A stretch of DNA of 64,000 nt from Corallium rubrum (GCA_964035015.1 OZ036015.1:7156766-7220765); one strand, 5' to 3'. Shown: positions 23,820-35,429, counted from the first letter of the stretch. Numbers and translations: made by a program. The notes: generated by a model from the sequence alone, not told the origin.

Positions 23820-24170
23820 TTTTATCCAACAACACTGTTCACGCCTGTTGAAACAACATTGAACAACCATGTGAATCCGACAGTGTTGTTCATGCATGAT
23901 ACAACAGGTTGTTATGGCATGATGTAATAACAGTGCTGAACAGCCATGTTATAACGACGGTGAACAATGCTGTTCTAACAGTGTTGTTCTCCCCTGTTCC
24001 AACAGCCATGAGCAGCTACTGTTGCTTCATCATTGCTGAACAATACTGTTGGAACAATGATGAACAATACTGTTGGTTCAACAGTGCTGTCCATGCATGA
24101 TAGCCGCCTTGTTACAGTACTGTTCAACCATCATTGTTGCAACAACCTGTGCTATTTTTGGCTGTGTACC
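23820..24170. repeat. GAACA/TGTTC-rich inverted-motif array, right end
   Basis: Same motif family as at 20.7 kb (AACAATGCTGTTCTAACAGT is shared word for word). It ends ...TAGCACAGGTTG in inverse orientation. The frames open across both strands here follow from the repeat composition. Confidence 0.55.
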
Positions 24171-24184
24171 CGAAGTACACAATT

Positions 24185-25565
24185 ACGTCACGGTTAAATT
24201 TAGGTGTGCAGCGGACTCATTAGCGAGAAACCATAAAGAAAAGTTGCGGTAAAAACCAATTGGTCTAAAATAAAATTAATAGTTTCATGTAAAGGAATTT
24301 TAGTGAATAGATAAATTAATGAAAATCCGTCATTACATCTGAGCATAAAAATATTTCGGCCCTAAAAGGGAACACACTCCCGGCTTTCCAGCTTTCAGTC
24401 GTCAATTGGTTCATGCTAGAAACAACGACCATCCCATATATTAGCAACTGATGATCCAGGCGGGTATCTTAATCTTAAAATAAATATCAATGCCCAGCAT
24501 ATATTATTTCTGATTTTAGTGTTATAGCTTCGGGAAATTATCAGCTTGATGTTCTCATCAAGGAAACTTAATTTATCTCGCAAGTCAACCCTTCTCTCAA
24601 TAACAATATTCGATCTTTTCCTTTTACACTATTTTAATCTCCGTCACCGTTCTTTTTTGCATCTGCCCACTCAACCCCGCGTCCTTTTCCCATTTCATCA
24701 TATATATTTTTCTTCCAGTTTAGTATATTAGTCGAAATCGTGTAAATATCATCCTAAAGATATCACAAAACGTTTGTAAATTAAATTATGTTTTCCCAAA
24801 ACTTATTTTTGTTATTTTTATTTTTGTTTTATTATCTTTTTAAAAAGGTTCTGAAGGTGGTCCGAATTTTAAGAAAATAATAAATGATTTTTTTAAAATT
24901 CGTTCTCGTCCAATAGCAAAAATTATACTTCAACCCCTTTCCGATAACTGACATCTTATAGAAAAAGTCGGAGTCGTCACACGTAAGTGCATTAGCTATA
25001 GGGTTCTTCTTCTGCATAGGTTGGTTTGGCATGCAGTCGAACTTCTATTATTATCCTTTGACATTTTGAAACGTTTAGTAAAATCGTAGTTGTTGCATGG
25101 AAAAAAAATCGTCTGGCGTTAAAAATAAAAGCCAGATAAAATACTAAAGACTCTTCTTCAGGCTTTCAAGGGTTAAAACAAGAAACAAGCCTTCTACTAT
25201 TAAGATGATGTGTCACCTGGACGTAGTATTATATGTGTAAAACTAGTTTCGATATAATCGCCGGTATAATTGCTGTTGATCGTCAAATCGCCGGAATCGT
25301 TTAGCCGAACGATCGATGTGAGTCGATGGTTGAGTCGCTAAAAGTGTTTCAATAAGGTCACCGTTGATTGCTCTGGATCGTTGGTTATCAACGACCATTG
25401 TCGACGATTACATGGAAACCAGGTTAAAGCCAATCAGTTCTTTGGCTGAGCTACAAAGCTAGAACTTATGCACTCTATACGTGTTTTATTGAATAACAAT
25501 TAAGAGTCCAGACCGTCTATTTTAACGTTACTCTGGCTCTGAAAGTTTATGAACTGTTCATGACC
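24185..25565. other. intergenic, no gene supported
   Basis: Only short frames without domains (24546-24731 plus, 24832-25032 minus). Confidence 0.4.
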
Positions 25566-25569
25566 CATA

Positions 25570-26942
25570 TTAAGTTGACTCTCGACTGTTTCTTCAAAAG
25601 TTGAAAAATAAAATGCAAGTTTCAACCACAGAAAGTGCTCATGAATGTTTAATAATTTGACCAAGAATGAAAGAATAACGTTTAAGGCATTAAATACCGT
25701 TAACAGGTAATGTGTTTAAGCCGTTGCTATAACAACAGTAACGTTACAAAATGGCTGTAAATTTACATTTAATTCAATTTATTTCAAAAACGGGTTCGTT
25801 GACCCCCGTTTTTTTTGGCCTGAAAACATTTCTTTAAATTTAAGTAATCAATAGGAAAATTTTAACATATTGTGTAGATCCAATTTTTTTTATCGAAGAA
25901 AAATTCTGTGTTTTTTGTTTTTCTTTCTTTCTATTTTTCAAAAAAGTTAGATCTACAGAATTTTTAAAACATCTTACTATTGATTAAGGTGGCTCCATGC
26001 AGTTTCTAGAAAAATGGAAAATACAAGTTTGAGAGTCCAAACCACGTGCATAAGCAATTCGGAAAAGGAATAAAACTAAATGTTGTGCATAGTTAAACAT
26101 TCTGACAGTAAAAAAATGTTACCTAATCAATAGCAACAGTTGTTGCTATGGCAACAATGACGTTTAAAAATTGGTGCCACTTACCTTTCAAACTAATTTA
26201 ATTCGAAAGAAACTTTGGTCACCCCCATTATTTTTTTCATTAAAACTTTTCTTGAAGTATAAGTAATCAGTAGGCCGACTTTAAAAAAATTCTGTACATC
26301 CAAATTGTTTTTTAAAGTAAGAAACATGATTTTTCCGAAAAACAAATTATTCGTTCTACAGAATTTTTTTCGAAAATCGGCCTATTGATTACTCATACTT
26401 CAAGAAAGGGTTTAATGAAAAAAAATAGGGGTCACCAAAGTTTTTTTTTAGTTAAATTAGTTTGAAGGGTAATTGGGTGCCATTTTGAAACGTCATTGTT
26501 GCCATAGCAACAACTGTTGCTATTTTCTTGGGGTTTTTTTTGATTGTCAGAATGTTTAACTATGCACAACATTTAGTTTTATTCTTTTTTCGAATTGTTT
26601 ATGCACGTGTTTTGGACTCTCAAACTTGTATTTTTCATATTACAAGAAACTGCATGGAGCCACCTTAAAGAAATGTTTTAATGCAGAAAAAAATCGTGGT
26701 CACCGAACTAGTTTTCCAAAATTAAAAATTGGATTGAATGTAAATTTACGGCCATTTTGAGACGAAACAGTTGCCATAGCACCGGTTAAAACACATTATC
26801 TGTTAACAGTATTTGATGCCCTGAACGTTATTCTATATGCATAATGTTAGTTTCACTCTTTTCCAAAATATTCAAAAGCAGTTTCTGAGCCTGAAACTTG
26901 AATTGTTTCCACTTTTGAAGAAACAGTAGGGAGCCACCTTAA
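25570..26942. mobile_element. outer TTAA fold-back element (interrupted)
   Basis: Flanked by TTAA at 25570-25573 and 26939-26942. Left end GTTGACTCTCGACTGTTTCT and right-end inverse GGTGGCTCCCTACTGTTTCT are related terminal inverted repeats, and the two halves are inverse copies through most of their length (for example TTTACATTTAATTCAATTT against AAATTGGATTGAATGTAAAT). Its centre is split by the inner element at 25988-26664. No coding capacity. Confidence 0.75.
25984..26668. mobile_element. inner TTAA fold-back element, nested
   Basis: A 677-bp element (25988-26664) with TTAA on both sides. It starts GGTGGCTCCATGCAGTTTCT and ends in the inverse. Both arms run ~330 bp to a centre near 26325 and contain inverse blocks such as GCAACAGTTGTTGCTATGGC and GCCATAGCAACAACTGTTGC. 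The same GGTGGCTCC end family as the outer element, so one copy inserted into a relative at a TTAA. Confidence 0.85.
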
Positions 26943-26944
26943 GC

Positions 26945-27470
26945 CTACCAATATTTTAATTATCTAGTAAGTAAATTTTTTTGCCGAAGTCCGAGCAACC
27001 AGAAAGGTTTGCCAAAAATAAGTCCTTTACCTATATTGCTCTCTTACCCTCTTTTCAACTCCGAGAAAACCCCAAAAAACTTGTCCATGTTTCCACAGTG
27101 AACTTTCTTCCTGATTCTTCACCTTCCACAACACTTCTGCCGTCGTATTATTTGCCTGAATTGACAACATTAATTCGGAAAAATTGCCCAGTAAACGATA
27201 ACTGAACTTCATACAAACGCCCCACAAGTAATTAGGCGCTGAGAAAACGTTCATCCACGGAGAAATTAGTGAAGAAGTGGAGTAAGCTGCCTGATTATCC
27301 TTACGGTAGACGAGTCGATAACCTATAGAATAAATAGAGATAAAGCTAACTAGAGCACATCGGAAACATTAGGCAACCAATGTGTCTTTAAGCCCAGTGA
27401 AGGTGCAAATCTTGCCATGCGTGGAATTCACTAACGCGAGAGTAGAAAAGCAATGCAAAAAATATCCTGC
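26945..27470. other. intergenic, no gene seen
   Basis: The open frames 26981-27205 and 27027-27254 overlap on opposite strands and have no domain support. Confidence 0.4.
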
Positions 27471-27479
27471 AAGCTTTGG

Positions 27480-28000
27480 GATGAACTGAAGCACATCTTG
27501 CTAAGAGTCTCAGTACACGTAAATAAGCAAAGAACTGTATGTATTCACTGTTATTTCATAGTAAAGCACGTGCGTGATCAGTGCACAATTACATGCAGTA
27601 CTTTTTCGTATTTAGTCATTTCAGTATCGCGAAATAAAATCACACAAAGTGTTATTATAACTACACCGCAAGGCGTAAAACGATAAGGTTTTCTAGCACG
27701 AATGGACAGAGTGAGTGCTTGTTTTGATTCGAATTAAGATCCTTCTGAAATCTGAATAACCCTTCAGGTATTATTTCAAATGTTGACCTGTTGAGCGCTC
27801 GGTTATGATGTCTTGACTATCCGTTTAAATATACATATACAAGGAGAAGTTTAAATTGTGTTCATCATTGTAGAAACGACTCAATGCCCAGAGTCTATTA
27901 AGATTGAGTTTCGAACAGAATTACGGTTTGGATTAGCGATTTGTTTGGAGTTTGGGTAAGAGCTAGAATGAACAAGAGGGTATTTGAACATTAATGATTA
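27480..28000 (-). repeat. diverged inverted copy of the 13-kb complex repeat
   Basis: In inverse orientation this shares with unit 1 the blocks AGTGTTATTATAA, GAGTGAGTGCTTGTTTTGAT, GATTCGAATTAAGATC, the GTTGACCTGTTGAGCGCTCG region and GGGTAAGAGCTAGAAT. It is cut off at ~28005 by the 3' end of the PLE. Confidence 0.6.
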
Positions 28001-28091
28001 TAGTTAAAATTAAAAATTTTAAAATATTTATAAGCAAAGTGTTAAAATTATCATAATTATATACAAAAGAAAAAATATGAAACAATAAGAA

Positions 28092-30537
28092 CTAATTGAA
28101 AAGTTTGGCACTAATTGAGTCCGATTGAACATTGAGAGATGGTTTGATGTCCCTAATGTATAACATTTCATATACCAAGCAATCAAATTTGTTTTTACAT
28201 TTACGTAAAACACTAAACCTATTAATCGATAGTCCTTCTGACCCTATGACACTATGGTGTACATCTCTCACATGTTTGCCGATGGATAAGCTAGTTCTTT
28301 TGTGTTCCTCAATGCGTTGATAAAGGTGTCGGGCGGTGTACCCAACATAGTCTGCATCACACAGACCACATTCAAAACGGTAAACCACGCATTGTTGATT
28401 CACAATCGCAGGCTTGTTTTCACGAATTCCAAGGGCGCTTTCGATCTTTCTACTCGTGAAGACTGGTTGTATGCGCTGCTGTATCTTGGTACCTAATTGA
28501 AGGAGTCGCTTTCTGACTGCATCCGCCGATGTCTGATCTTTGTAGGGAAGTGGTATTCTAAACGTCTGCTTTTCTAATTCATGGCGACCTTCAGTTCTTA
28601 AATGTTGACCACAGGGGTAATCATTTATGCAAACATCGATGATGGTTTCCATTCGACGTTCAGGATACTTTAACTTGCGAAATATCGCCTTGAGTTTACC
28701 ACATTCCTTGATGAAATCCAACTTGGTAGAGGATAACTTAGCCGCACGATCAACCATCGTTTTCACCAGACCATCTTTGTAACGCTTGCCCACATGACTT
28801 TGGTAATGTGAAAGCAAACCCGTGTCCGTCGGCTTCCTATACACATCCGTTGTCAACACATTCCCGGTTTTCACCACCGTCATTCCCAAGAAAGGTAACT
28901 TATCGTTTTCAGCAATCTCCATTGTGAAAGTTATGGAAGGGTGTAGATCGCTAAGGGAACTCAGAAAACAGTTGGCGGTATGTACATCTGGCATGATAGA
29001 ACACGAGTCATCGACAAAGCGTTTGTAAAAATCGGGCATTTCACCAGCATCACATAATCTGTCCTCAAGTGAACACATGAAGACGTTCGCCAGCAATGGA
29101 TGACCCCATGGCTACCCCATCTATCTGTTCATACAAGGTACCATTAAACTGGAAAAGCTGGTTGGTTGTCGCCTCTCGTAAGAGTTCAATAAGTTGATCT
29201 TTACGAAGGACCAAGTTGTAGGTCTTGTTGAACCAATTATCATCAAAAGCTTTGTCGGCCAGGATATGTATTGTTTCATCAAGTGGTACGTTTGTAAATA
29301 AGGATGTCACATCGTAGGATACCAGAATTTCATCATGTTGTATGCACCGATTTCGAATTTCTTTAGAAAATTCGAACGGATCTGATATCGTGTACTTGTT
29401 GATAGAGAGTGGTTTTAACTTCTCATCAAGCCACTTTGCCAATGGGTAGTTGTAAGTTCCTGTAGCTTAGAGAATTGGGCGCATAGCGAGTGGCTGTTTG
29501 TGTGTCTTTGGTAAACCGAATAGATGAGCCAATCTTGAACCACTAGGGTAAAGGGACTCAGCAATCGATTTGGGCAGATTACGCTGTAAGCACGACCTGA
29601 GTTGTTTTTCTTTTTCTAGTAACGGATGATAATGTTTTGGTGGTCTTCCTCTAGTCCGAGGTCGCTCTTCACTTCGCTTAACGAATTTGGTTGCTTTCTT
29701 TATCGATGCGTTACTCAGCAGGTCTAGGTATTCAGCCTTATCCATTACGACGACACCACTTCCTTTGTCGGGTTTTGTGATGACAATGTCGTCACGCTTC
29801 TTCAACGTGTTTAGAGCTCTCATCAGTCCTTTAGGTGGACAGGGACCCTTTCTCTCGATAAAATTTACGGCAATTGAACGAAGAGTCGCATTTGCCAGCT
29901 CCGTATGTGCTTCAGACAGAGAAGGCGCGATTCTCCAATATACCTTTTCGAAATTTGCCAGGATCTCTTTAGGTGACACTTTCTGTGGAAGGGCGAATTT
30001 AAGACCTCTACAAATCACGAGTTTCTCGAAAAAAGACAATCTATAAGATGAGATATTCTTTATATGTTCATAAACGTCCAATTCTTTAGAAAGCATATGA
30101 CTAATTTTCTTAGTGTGAGACTTCATCATACCATCATATTGGACCTTTCGAAGACCTCGCGTAGCATGACAGATGGCAATATATCTGAGGATGGTTACAT
30201 TTGGTTTAATCTCCTGCTGAATAATTCGCATTTCATTCAAAAGCTCTTTATGTTGCTTTATCTTTGCATGTAACTCTTCATCTAGAATATCCTGTTGAAA
30301 GCGATCCGACGACTCTTTCCATCTCTTAGATCTCGACTTATCCACTCTTGCAAATGTTGGGATCAGACCAAAATTCTTGCACAATCTTAAAAATTCAATA
30401 GCACCTTCACAACTCACTAATCGTTTACCACACTGTTCAAGACTTCTGAAATAGTGTAGTTGCCTATCACGTTTAAGAATCTTAATAAGTAACGGTTTCT
30501 TGAGACATTTAAGAAGAAAGTTAAACGGTAAAAACAT
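28092..30537 (-). pseudogene. PLE reverse transcriptase / GIY-YIG endonuclease, copy A (broken)
   Basis: PLEs copy their RNA by target-primed reverse transcription, nicking DNA with a GIY-YIG nuclease. The N-terminal part (30537-29467) includes the RT0-type motif TKPDKGSGVVVMDKAEY and the LFGLPKTHK motif. Catalytic motif A is SYDVTSLFTNVP (~29310), motif B GVAMGS, motif C KRFVDDSC (~29010). The C-terminal ~110 residues hold the nuclease (CVVYRFECGLCDADYVGYT, then ARHLYQRIEEHKR). Lesions: an in-frame TAA after MRPIL at 29467-29469, and a frameshift right after GVAMGS (~29095) best explained by an 8-bp deletion in the expected GSPLGPLLANVF. Otherwise open; about 815 codons in all, full PLE length. 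Confidence 0.88.
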
Positions 30538-30555
30538 CTTTATTAAAAATAAGTG

Positions 30556-30596
30556 TCGACGACGTTTCGACGTTTCTTACGCCATTATCAAGTCAA
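30556..30596 (-). ncRNA. degenerate hammerhead-like motif in PLE-1 5' pLTR
   Basis: On minus: stem I TTGAC/GTCGA (one G-U), core TTGATAA in place of CTGANGA, possible stem II GGCGT/ACGTC, then GAAACGTC. Two essential core positions (C3, G8) are changed, so cleavage is doubtful. Same motif on plus at 33.63 kb. Confidence 0.4.
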
Positions 30597-30730
30597 TATA
30601 GTTAAAATTAAAAAATTTAAAATATTTATAAGAAAAGTGTTAAAATTATCATAATTACACACAAAAGAAAAAATAACAAACAATAAGAACTATTTGAAAA
30701 GTTTGGCACTAATTGAGTCCGATTGAAAAT

Positions 30731-31999
30731 GGCAAATGCGACTCTTCGTTCAATTGCCGTAAATTATATCGAGAGAAAGGGTCCCTGTCCACCTAAAGCC
30801 CTGATGGGAGCTCTAAACACGTTGAAAAAGCGTGACGACATTGTCATCACAAAACCCGACAAAGGAAGTGGTGTCGTCGTAATGGATAAGGCTGAATACC
30901 TAGACCTGCTGAGTAACGCATCGATAAAGAAAGCAACCAAATTCGTTAAGCGAAGTGAAGAGCGACCCCGGACTAGAGGAAGACCACCAAAACATTATCA
31001 TCCGTCACTAGAAAAAGAAAAACAACTCAGGTCATGCTTACAGCGTAATCTGCTCAAATCGATTGCTGAGTCCCTTTACCCTAGTGGTTCAAGATTGGCT
31101 CATCTATACGGTTTATCAAAGACACACAAACAGCCACTCGCTATGCGCCCAATTCTCTAAGCTACAGGAACTTACAACTACCCATTGGCAAAGTGGCTTG
31201 ATGAGAAGTTAAAACCACTCTCTACCAACAAGTACACGATATCAGATCCGTTCGAATTTTCTAAAGAAATTCGAAATCGGTGCATACAACATGATGAAAT
31301 TCTGGTATCCTACGATGTGACATCCTTATTTACAAACGTACCACTTGATGAAACAATACATATCCTGGCCGACAAAGCTTTTGATGATAATTGGTTCAAC
31401 AAGACCTACAACTTGGTCCTTCGTAAAGATCAACTTATTGAACTCTTACGAGAGGCGACAACCAACCAGCTTTTCCAGTTTAGTGGTACCTTGTATGAAC
31501 AGATAGATGGGGTAGCCATGGGGTCATCCATTGCTGGCGAACGTCTTCATGTGTTCACTTGAGGACAGATTATGTGATGCTGGTGAAATGCCCGATTTTT
31601 ACAAACGCTTTGTCGATGACTCGTGTTCTATCATGCCAGATGTACATACCGCCAACTGTTTTCTGAGTTCCCTTAACGATCTACACCCTTCCATATCTTT
31701 CACAATGGAGATTGCTGAAAACGATAAGTTACCTTTCTTGGGAATGACGGTGGTGAAAACCGGGAATGTGTTGACAACGGATGTGTATAGGAAGCCGACG
31801 GACACGGGTTTGCTTTTTCATTAACAAAGTCATGTGGACAAGCGTTACAAAGATGGTCTGGTGAAAACGATGGTTGATCGTGCGGCTAAGTTTTCCTCTA
31901 CCAAGTTGGCTTTCATCAAGGAATGTGGTAAACTCAAGGCGATATTTCGCAAGTTAAAGTATCCTGAACGTCGAATGGAAACCATCATCAATGTTTGCA
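30731..31999 (+). pseudogene. PLE RT, copy B, first part (broken)
   Basis: Starts at ANATLRSIAV, equivalent to about residue 215 of copy A. Contains the RT0 motif, motif A (SYDVTSLFTNVP), motif B and motif C (KRFVDDSC). It shares copy A's two lesions exactly: the TAA after MRPIL (31158-31160) and the 8-bp loss after GVAMGS (~31530). An additional stop after TGLLFH (31822-31824) is private to this copy. The reading continues to ...RRMETIINVC before the Helitron. Confidence 0.85.
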
Positions 32000-32820
32000 C
32001 TAGAAATACATGAATGCAAAAAACCCTCGCCCGCTTTTACATGCTTTTTTGAAACAAAAACCCCTGATTAAAATAAGCACTCCTGATTATAGGCTACAGC
32101 CAATATAAAAACAAACAAATATAAAAACAAATGATATTAAATCCTTGGGATATAAAATTATAGAATTTATGAATAGGTCTATATGATGACAAAACTGATT
32201 TAAATCATTTAATGAAAGTTGAACATATCAAAGCAAAACTTAGATTTCATTATTAAATTCTGGTTGTAAAAAATATATTGTTTTTAGGAGGTTTCAAAAG
32301 GGATTATTTCTAGCAAGCCTTTAAATGGCTTCTCTATGCATGTACATTTTGCAAAGGCACAATTAAAAGTTGACAGCTCCAAAATTACATTTATAATAGA
32401 GTCTGAGATAAAAACAATTCAGTAGAATCGGATCCGGAAAGAAGTATTAAACCTTCGTTTCAGCTGAAAATTTGGAATCACAGCCAAGAAAACCCGACAA
32501 AGCCCACGTCCAGCACGGTTAATATAAGCGTGATATATAAAGCCTAAGATAGTGTTTTAAGTTAGCTTTAGTTAAGCTGACTGATGGTTATTAATTTGGA
32601 CGAGCAAAGGGAAAGCACGAAAACGTGAAGCTGTATATTGTTTTAGGACATAAGGACAAAACACAAATCCCCTACCGTTATAAACGTGAATGATTTTGAG
32701 ACCACTGAGTGACCACAAACACTGCAATTCAGATCGAGGTTTTGTTTACCATACGGCGTTCAGTTTTCTGCATCGCTAGTCACCAGTGTCCAACAATTCT
32801 TACCGCGTGACACCGTCCCG

Positions 32821-32888
<68 letters not shown>

Positions 32889-33002
32889 CCGAAATTACGT
32901 CGCCCTCGCTTTTTCTCCACGCGTGTAAAATGGACTCCACGCATGTCGAGATTAGCACCCTCACCGGACTCCGGGCCTTCGGCCCTACGCCCGGCTCGGG
33001 GA
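32000..33002 (-). mobile_element. Helitron-type non-autonomous element, copy 1
   Basis: A 1003-bp insertion. On minus it starts TCCCCGAGCCGGGC and ends TGTATTTCTAG, and it sits exactly between A and T, the Helitron rule (5' TC, 3' CTRR, AT target, no duplication). Copy A retains the empty site GTTTGCATAAATG, which proves the borders. A small stem TGCAT/ATGTA lies just before the CTAG. The interior contains a (TA)n tract (32824-32881) and no Rep/helicase. Confidence 0.9.
32824..32881. repeat. (TA)n microsatellite inside Helitron copy 1
   Basis: About 29 TA dinucleotides. It generates spurious Ile-Tyr frames. Confidence 0.95.
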
Positions 33003-33531
33003 TAAATGATTACCCCTGTGATCAACATTTAAGAACTGAAGGTCGCCATGAATTAGAAAAGCAGACGTTTAGAATACCACTTCCCTACAAAGATCAGACA
33101 TCGGCGGATGCAGCCAGAAAGCAACTCCTTCAATTAGGTACCAAGATACAGCAGCGCATACAACCAGTCTTCACGAGTAGAAAGATCGAAAGCGCCCTTG
33201 GAATTCGTGAAAACAAGCCTGCGATTGTGAATCAACAATGCGTGGTTTACCGTTTTGAATGTGGTCTGTGTGATGCAGACTATGTTGGGTACACCGCCCG
33301 ACACCTTTACCAACGCATTGAGGAACACAAAAGAACTAGCTCATCCATTGGCAAACATGTGAGAGATGTACACCATAGTGTCATAGGGTGAGAAGGACTA
33401 TCGATTAATAGGTTTAGTGTTTTACATAAATGTAAAGACAAATTTGATTGCATGGTATATGGAATGTTATACATTAGGGACATCAAACCAGCTCTCAATG
33501 TTCAATCGGACTCAATTAGTGCCAAACTTTT
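33003..33531 (+). pseudogene. PLE endonuclease part, copy B, after the Helitron
   Basis: Resumes exactly where 31999 stopped (NDYPCDQHLRTEGRHELEKQ). It contains the GIY-YIG region (VVYRFECGLCDADYVGYTAR) and one further stop after HHSVIG (33389-33391). The frame then continues EGLSINRFSVLHKCK to ...SDSISAKL. Confidence 0.85.
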
Positions 33532-33630
33532 AATTAGTTCTTATTGTTTGTTATTTTTTCTTTTGTATATAATTATGATAATTTTAACACTTTGCTTATA
33601 AATATTTTAAAATTTTTAATTTTAACTATA

Positions 33631-33671
33631 TTGACTTGATAATGGCGTAAGAAACGTCGAAACGTCGTCGA
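33631..33671 (+). ncRNA. degenerate hammerhead-like motif in PLE-1 3' pLTR
   Basis: Plus-strand twin of the motif at 30.57 kb: TTGAC, TTGATAA, GGCGT...ACGTC, GAAACGTC, GTCGA. Core changes suggest it is inactive or highly diverged. Confidence 0.4.
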
Positions 33672-33703
33672 CACTTATTTTTAATAAAGATGTTTTTACC
33701 GTT

Positions 33704-33707
<4 letters not shown>

Positions 33708-33785
<78 letters not shown>
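33708..33785. repeat. (TA)n microsatellite at the PLE-1B 3' end
   Basis: About 39 TA units abutting the element end (...TACCGTTTAAC). Confidence 0.95.
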
Positions 33786-33786
<1 letters not shown>

Positions 33787-34289
33787 GTTTTAGTTCATGC
33801 TATGACCCTGTTTGCTAGTTGTTTGTTTGTATGAATAGAGCGTCAAGAACCTGGTTGTTCGTCTTTGGGTTTTATTCATTAGGACAGACTGACAGTGTTT
33901 ACTAACTGCTGCATGACGCAAAAACAGCATTTCAGATACTCAACAAAGCCCGATTGATTCGTGAGCCAAACCCAATGTTTCGTATCGTCGAAATACAAGC
34001 CAGTTTGGGCATTTGTTCCAACAGTTTAAACATTGCTTTTAAACTATAAACCGTTAGAGACTGCCTAACTTCCATGAGTTTGCACACTTCAAGTTCCGCG
34101 TTCGTGTAGTTCTATATAGTCAATCGTTCGAACGGATTGGCAAACATTCCGGACGGTTGATCTAACCGTACCAACGCCGTTCGACAACGTCAGTCGAACG
34201 GCAAGCGAAAGGCGTCCGAATGGTATTTTAACACCGTTCGATGAAGCGTTAAACTAAGGTTTTCCTGTGGAAAGCCACAATTTTAAGAA

Positions 34290-34720
34290 CGTATAATCCC
34301 ACTGTCAAGATAAACCAACCGGAAAATTCCCATTTAAAGACATATGGCAGTGGTAGAGCTACGTTCCAGTGTTCGAAGGAAACTGTCGGCGTTCAGTCAG
34401 CAAGACACGGCAAAGACAAAACGTCGAATTAATAGAATTAATAACTTGAAAACCACAGTCTGAACAAGATAAAGGATACTACGGCGTTATCTAACTGTGA
34501 AGATACAGATACGGACAAATCTCCATTCTAAAATATATGGCGGTGATTAAGAATATATTGAAAACTAATTCCACACCTTAGTGTTCGAAGAAAACTTCTG
34601 GCGTGCAGTCAGCGAGACGCGGAAAAAACACAATAAATAACAACGAATGAACTAATGAATAACCGTAAAGCAAAACACACGAGCATGTAAAGATAGTAGA
34701 AAAATTTAATCTAGTGTCGA
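34290..34720. repeat. ~213-bp tandem duplication (diverged)
   Basis: GTGTTCGAAGGAAACTGTCG and CAGTCAGCAAGACACGG in the first unit recur as GTGTTCGAAGAAAACTTCTG and CAGTCAGCGAGACGCGG in the second. ATATGGCAGTGG and ATATGGCGGTGA recur in step. Confidence 0.6.
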
Positions 34721-34724
34721 GACA

Positions 34725-35095
34725 GACTAATAAACGTTTCCAGCACAAATAAACGAATGAGACGAAGAAAATCGGTAAAATTTATATGTTGGAGCAGTGG
34801 GATGTGTGTGTGTGTGGACCATTACATCTGAAATGAAAAGAAGTTGAAAATCCGTAGACTTCCTTTGACCTCTCTTCGCATCTAGAAAAACTTCCTCAAA
34901 AATTATACCTGATTCGAATACTTTTAGGTCAAAGTTATCTTTTTCCGAACAACTGTATTGGTTGTCTTTCAATATAAATTTGAGTGTTGTAAAATATTAT
35001 TAAAATTTTAAGTAATTTCTAACCATGTAACTTCATATCAACACACGTTGCCCATGGCTACATTGGATAATGCGGCCATTATTGTAAACTCTCTC
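34725..35095. other. intergenic, no gene seen
   Basis: Nothing supportable; a short (GT)n run at ~34803. Confidence 0.4.
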
Positions 35096-35099
35096 TCTC

Positions 35100-35168
35100 T
35101 AACTCTTTCCTGTCCGAATCGGACTTTAGTATTTTATACTAGCAAACGTCCTGACAGGAATGAGAGTT
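35100..35168. mobile_element. short AACTCTTTCCTGTCC MITE, copy 1
   Basis: AACTCTTTCCTGTCCGAATC at the left and GACAGGAATGAGAGTT at the right form an inverse pair. The 37.64-kb copy shares ~45 bp of interior (CGGACTTTAGTATTTTAT). Confidence 0.6.
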
Positions 35169-35218
35169 GAGGGTCCATTTACGGTTAAAACTCGGATATT
35201 ATAAGAACATTTTTGTTA

Positions 35219-35280
35219 GCCTGTGTGCAGGCTCTCTTGGGAGGCTACCCGCGGGGGGGAGTAAAGGAGAGCCTGCTCAA
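35219..35280. repeat. small GC-rich fold-back (GAGCCTGC)
   Basis: GCAGGCTCTCTTGG and AAGGAGAGCCTGC are inverse arms around GGCTACCCGCGGGG. Confidence 0.55.
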
Positions 35281-35322
35281 ATGTCATACAATGTTTGGTT
35301 TTACGCTGAGCAGCGTTACGTG

Positions 35323-35324
<2 letters not shown>

Positions 35325-35375
<51 letters not shown>

Positions 35376-35429
35376 TAATAATAATTATAATAATAATAAT
35401 AATTATAATAATAATAATAATAATAATAT
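35325..35429. repeat. (AAT)n microsatellite
   Basis: About 35 AAT units, some AAC/ATT variants. The poly-Asn frame is an artefact. Confidence 0.95.

Larger units (their letters stand above)
28005..30728 (-). mobile_element. Poseidon-like PLE, copy A, near full length, minus
   Basis: The 5' terminal repeat piece (30728 down to ~30520) carries the last codons of the element's own ORF, its 3' UTR and a hammerhead-like motif, i.e. the pLTR arrangement typical of PLEs. It is followed by the coding region (30537-28092) and a 3' UTR reaching ~28005. It is joined 5'-to-5' to copy B at ~30728. Confidence 0.85.
30729..33707 (+). mobile_element. Poseidon-like PLE, copy B, 5'-truncated, split by a Helitron
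   Basis: Head-to-head partner of copy A. The coding part starts mid-protein at ~30731, runs to 31999, is interrupted by a Helitron (32000-33002), resumes at 33003 and ends ~33531. The 3' UTR carries the hammerhead-like motif and stops at a (TA)n tract at ~33708. Confidence 0.85.

Noticed and set aside
25150-25195. Hammerhead on minus near CCTGAAGAAGAGTC
   Set aside because: No GAAA box and no stem I partner.
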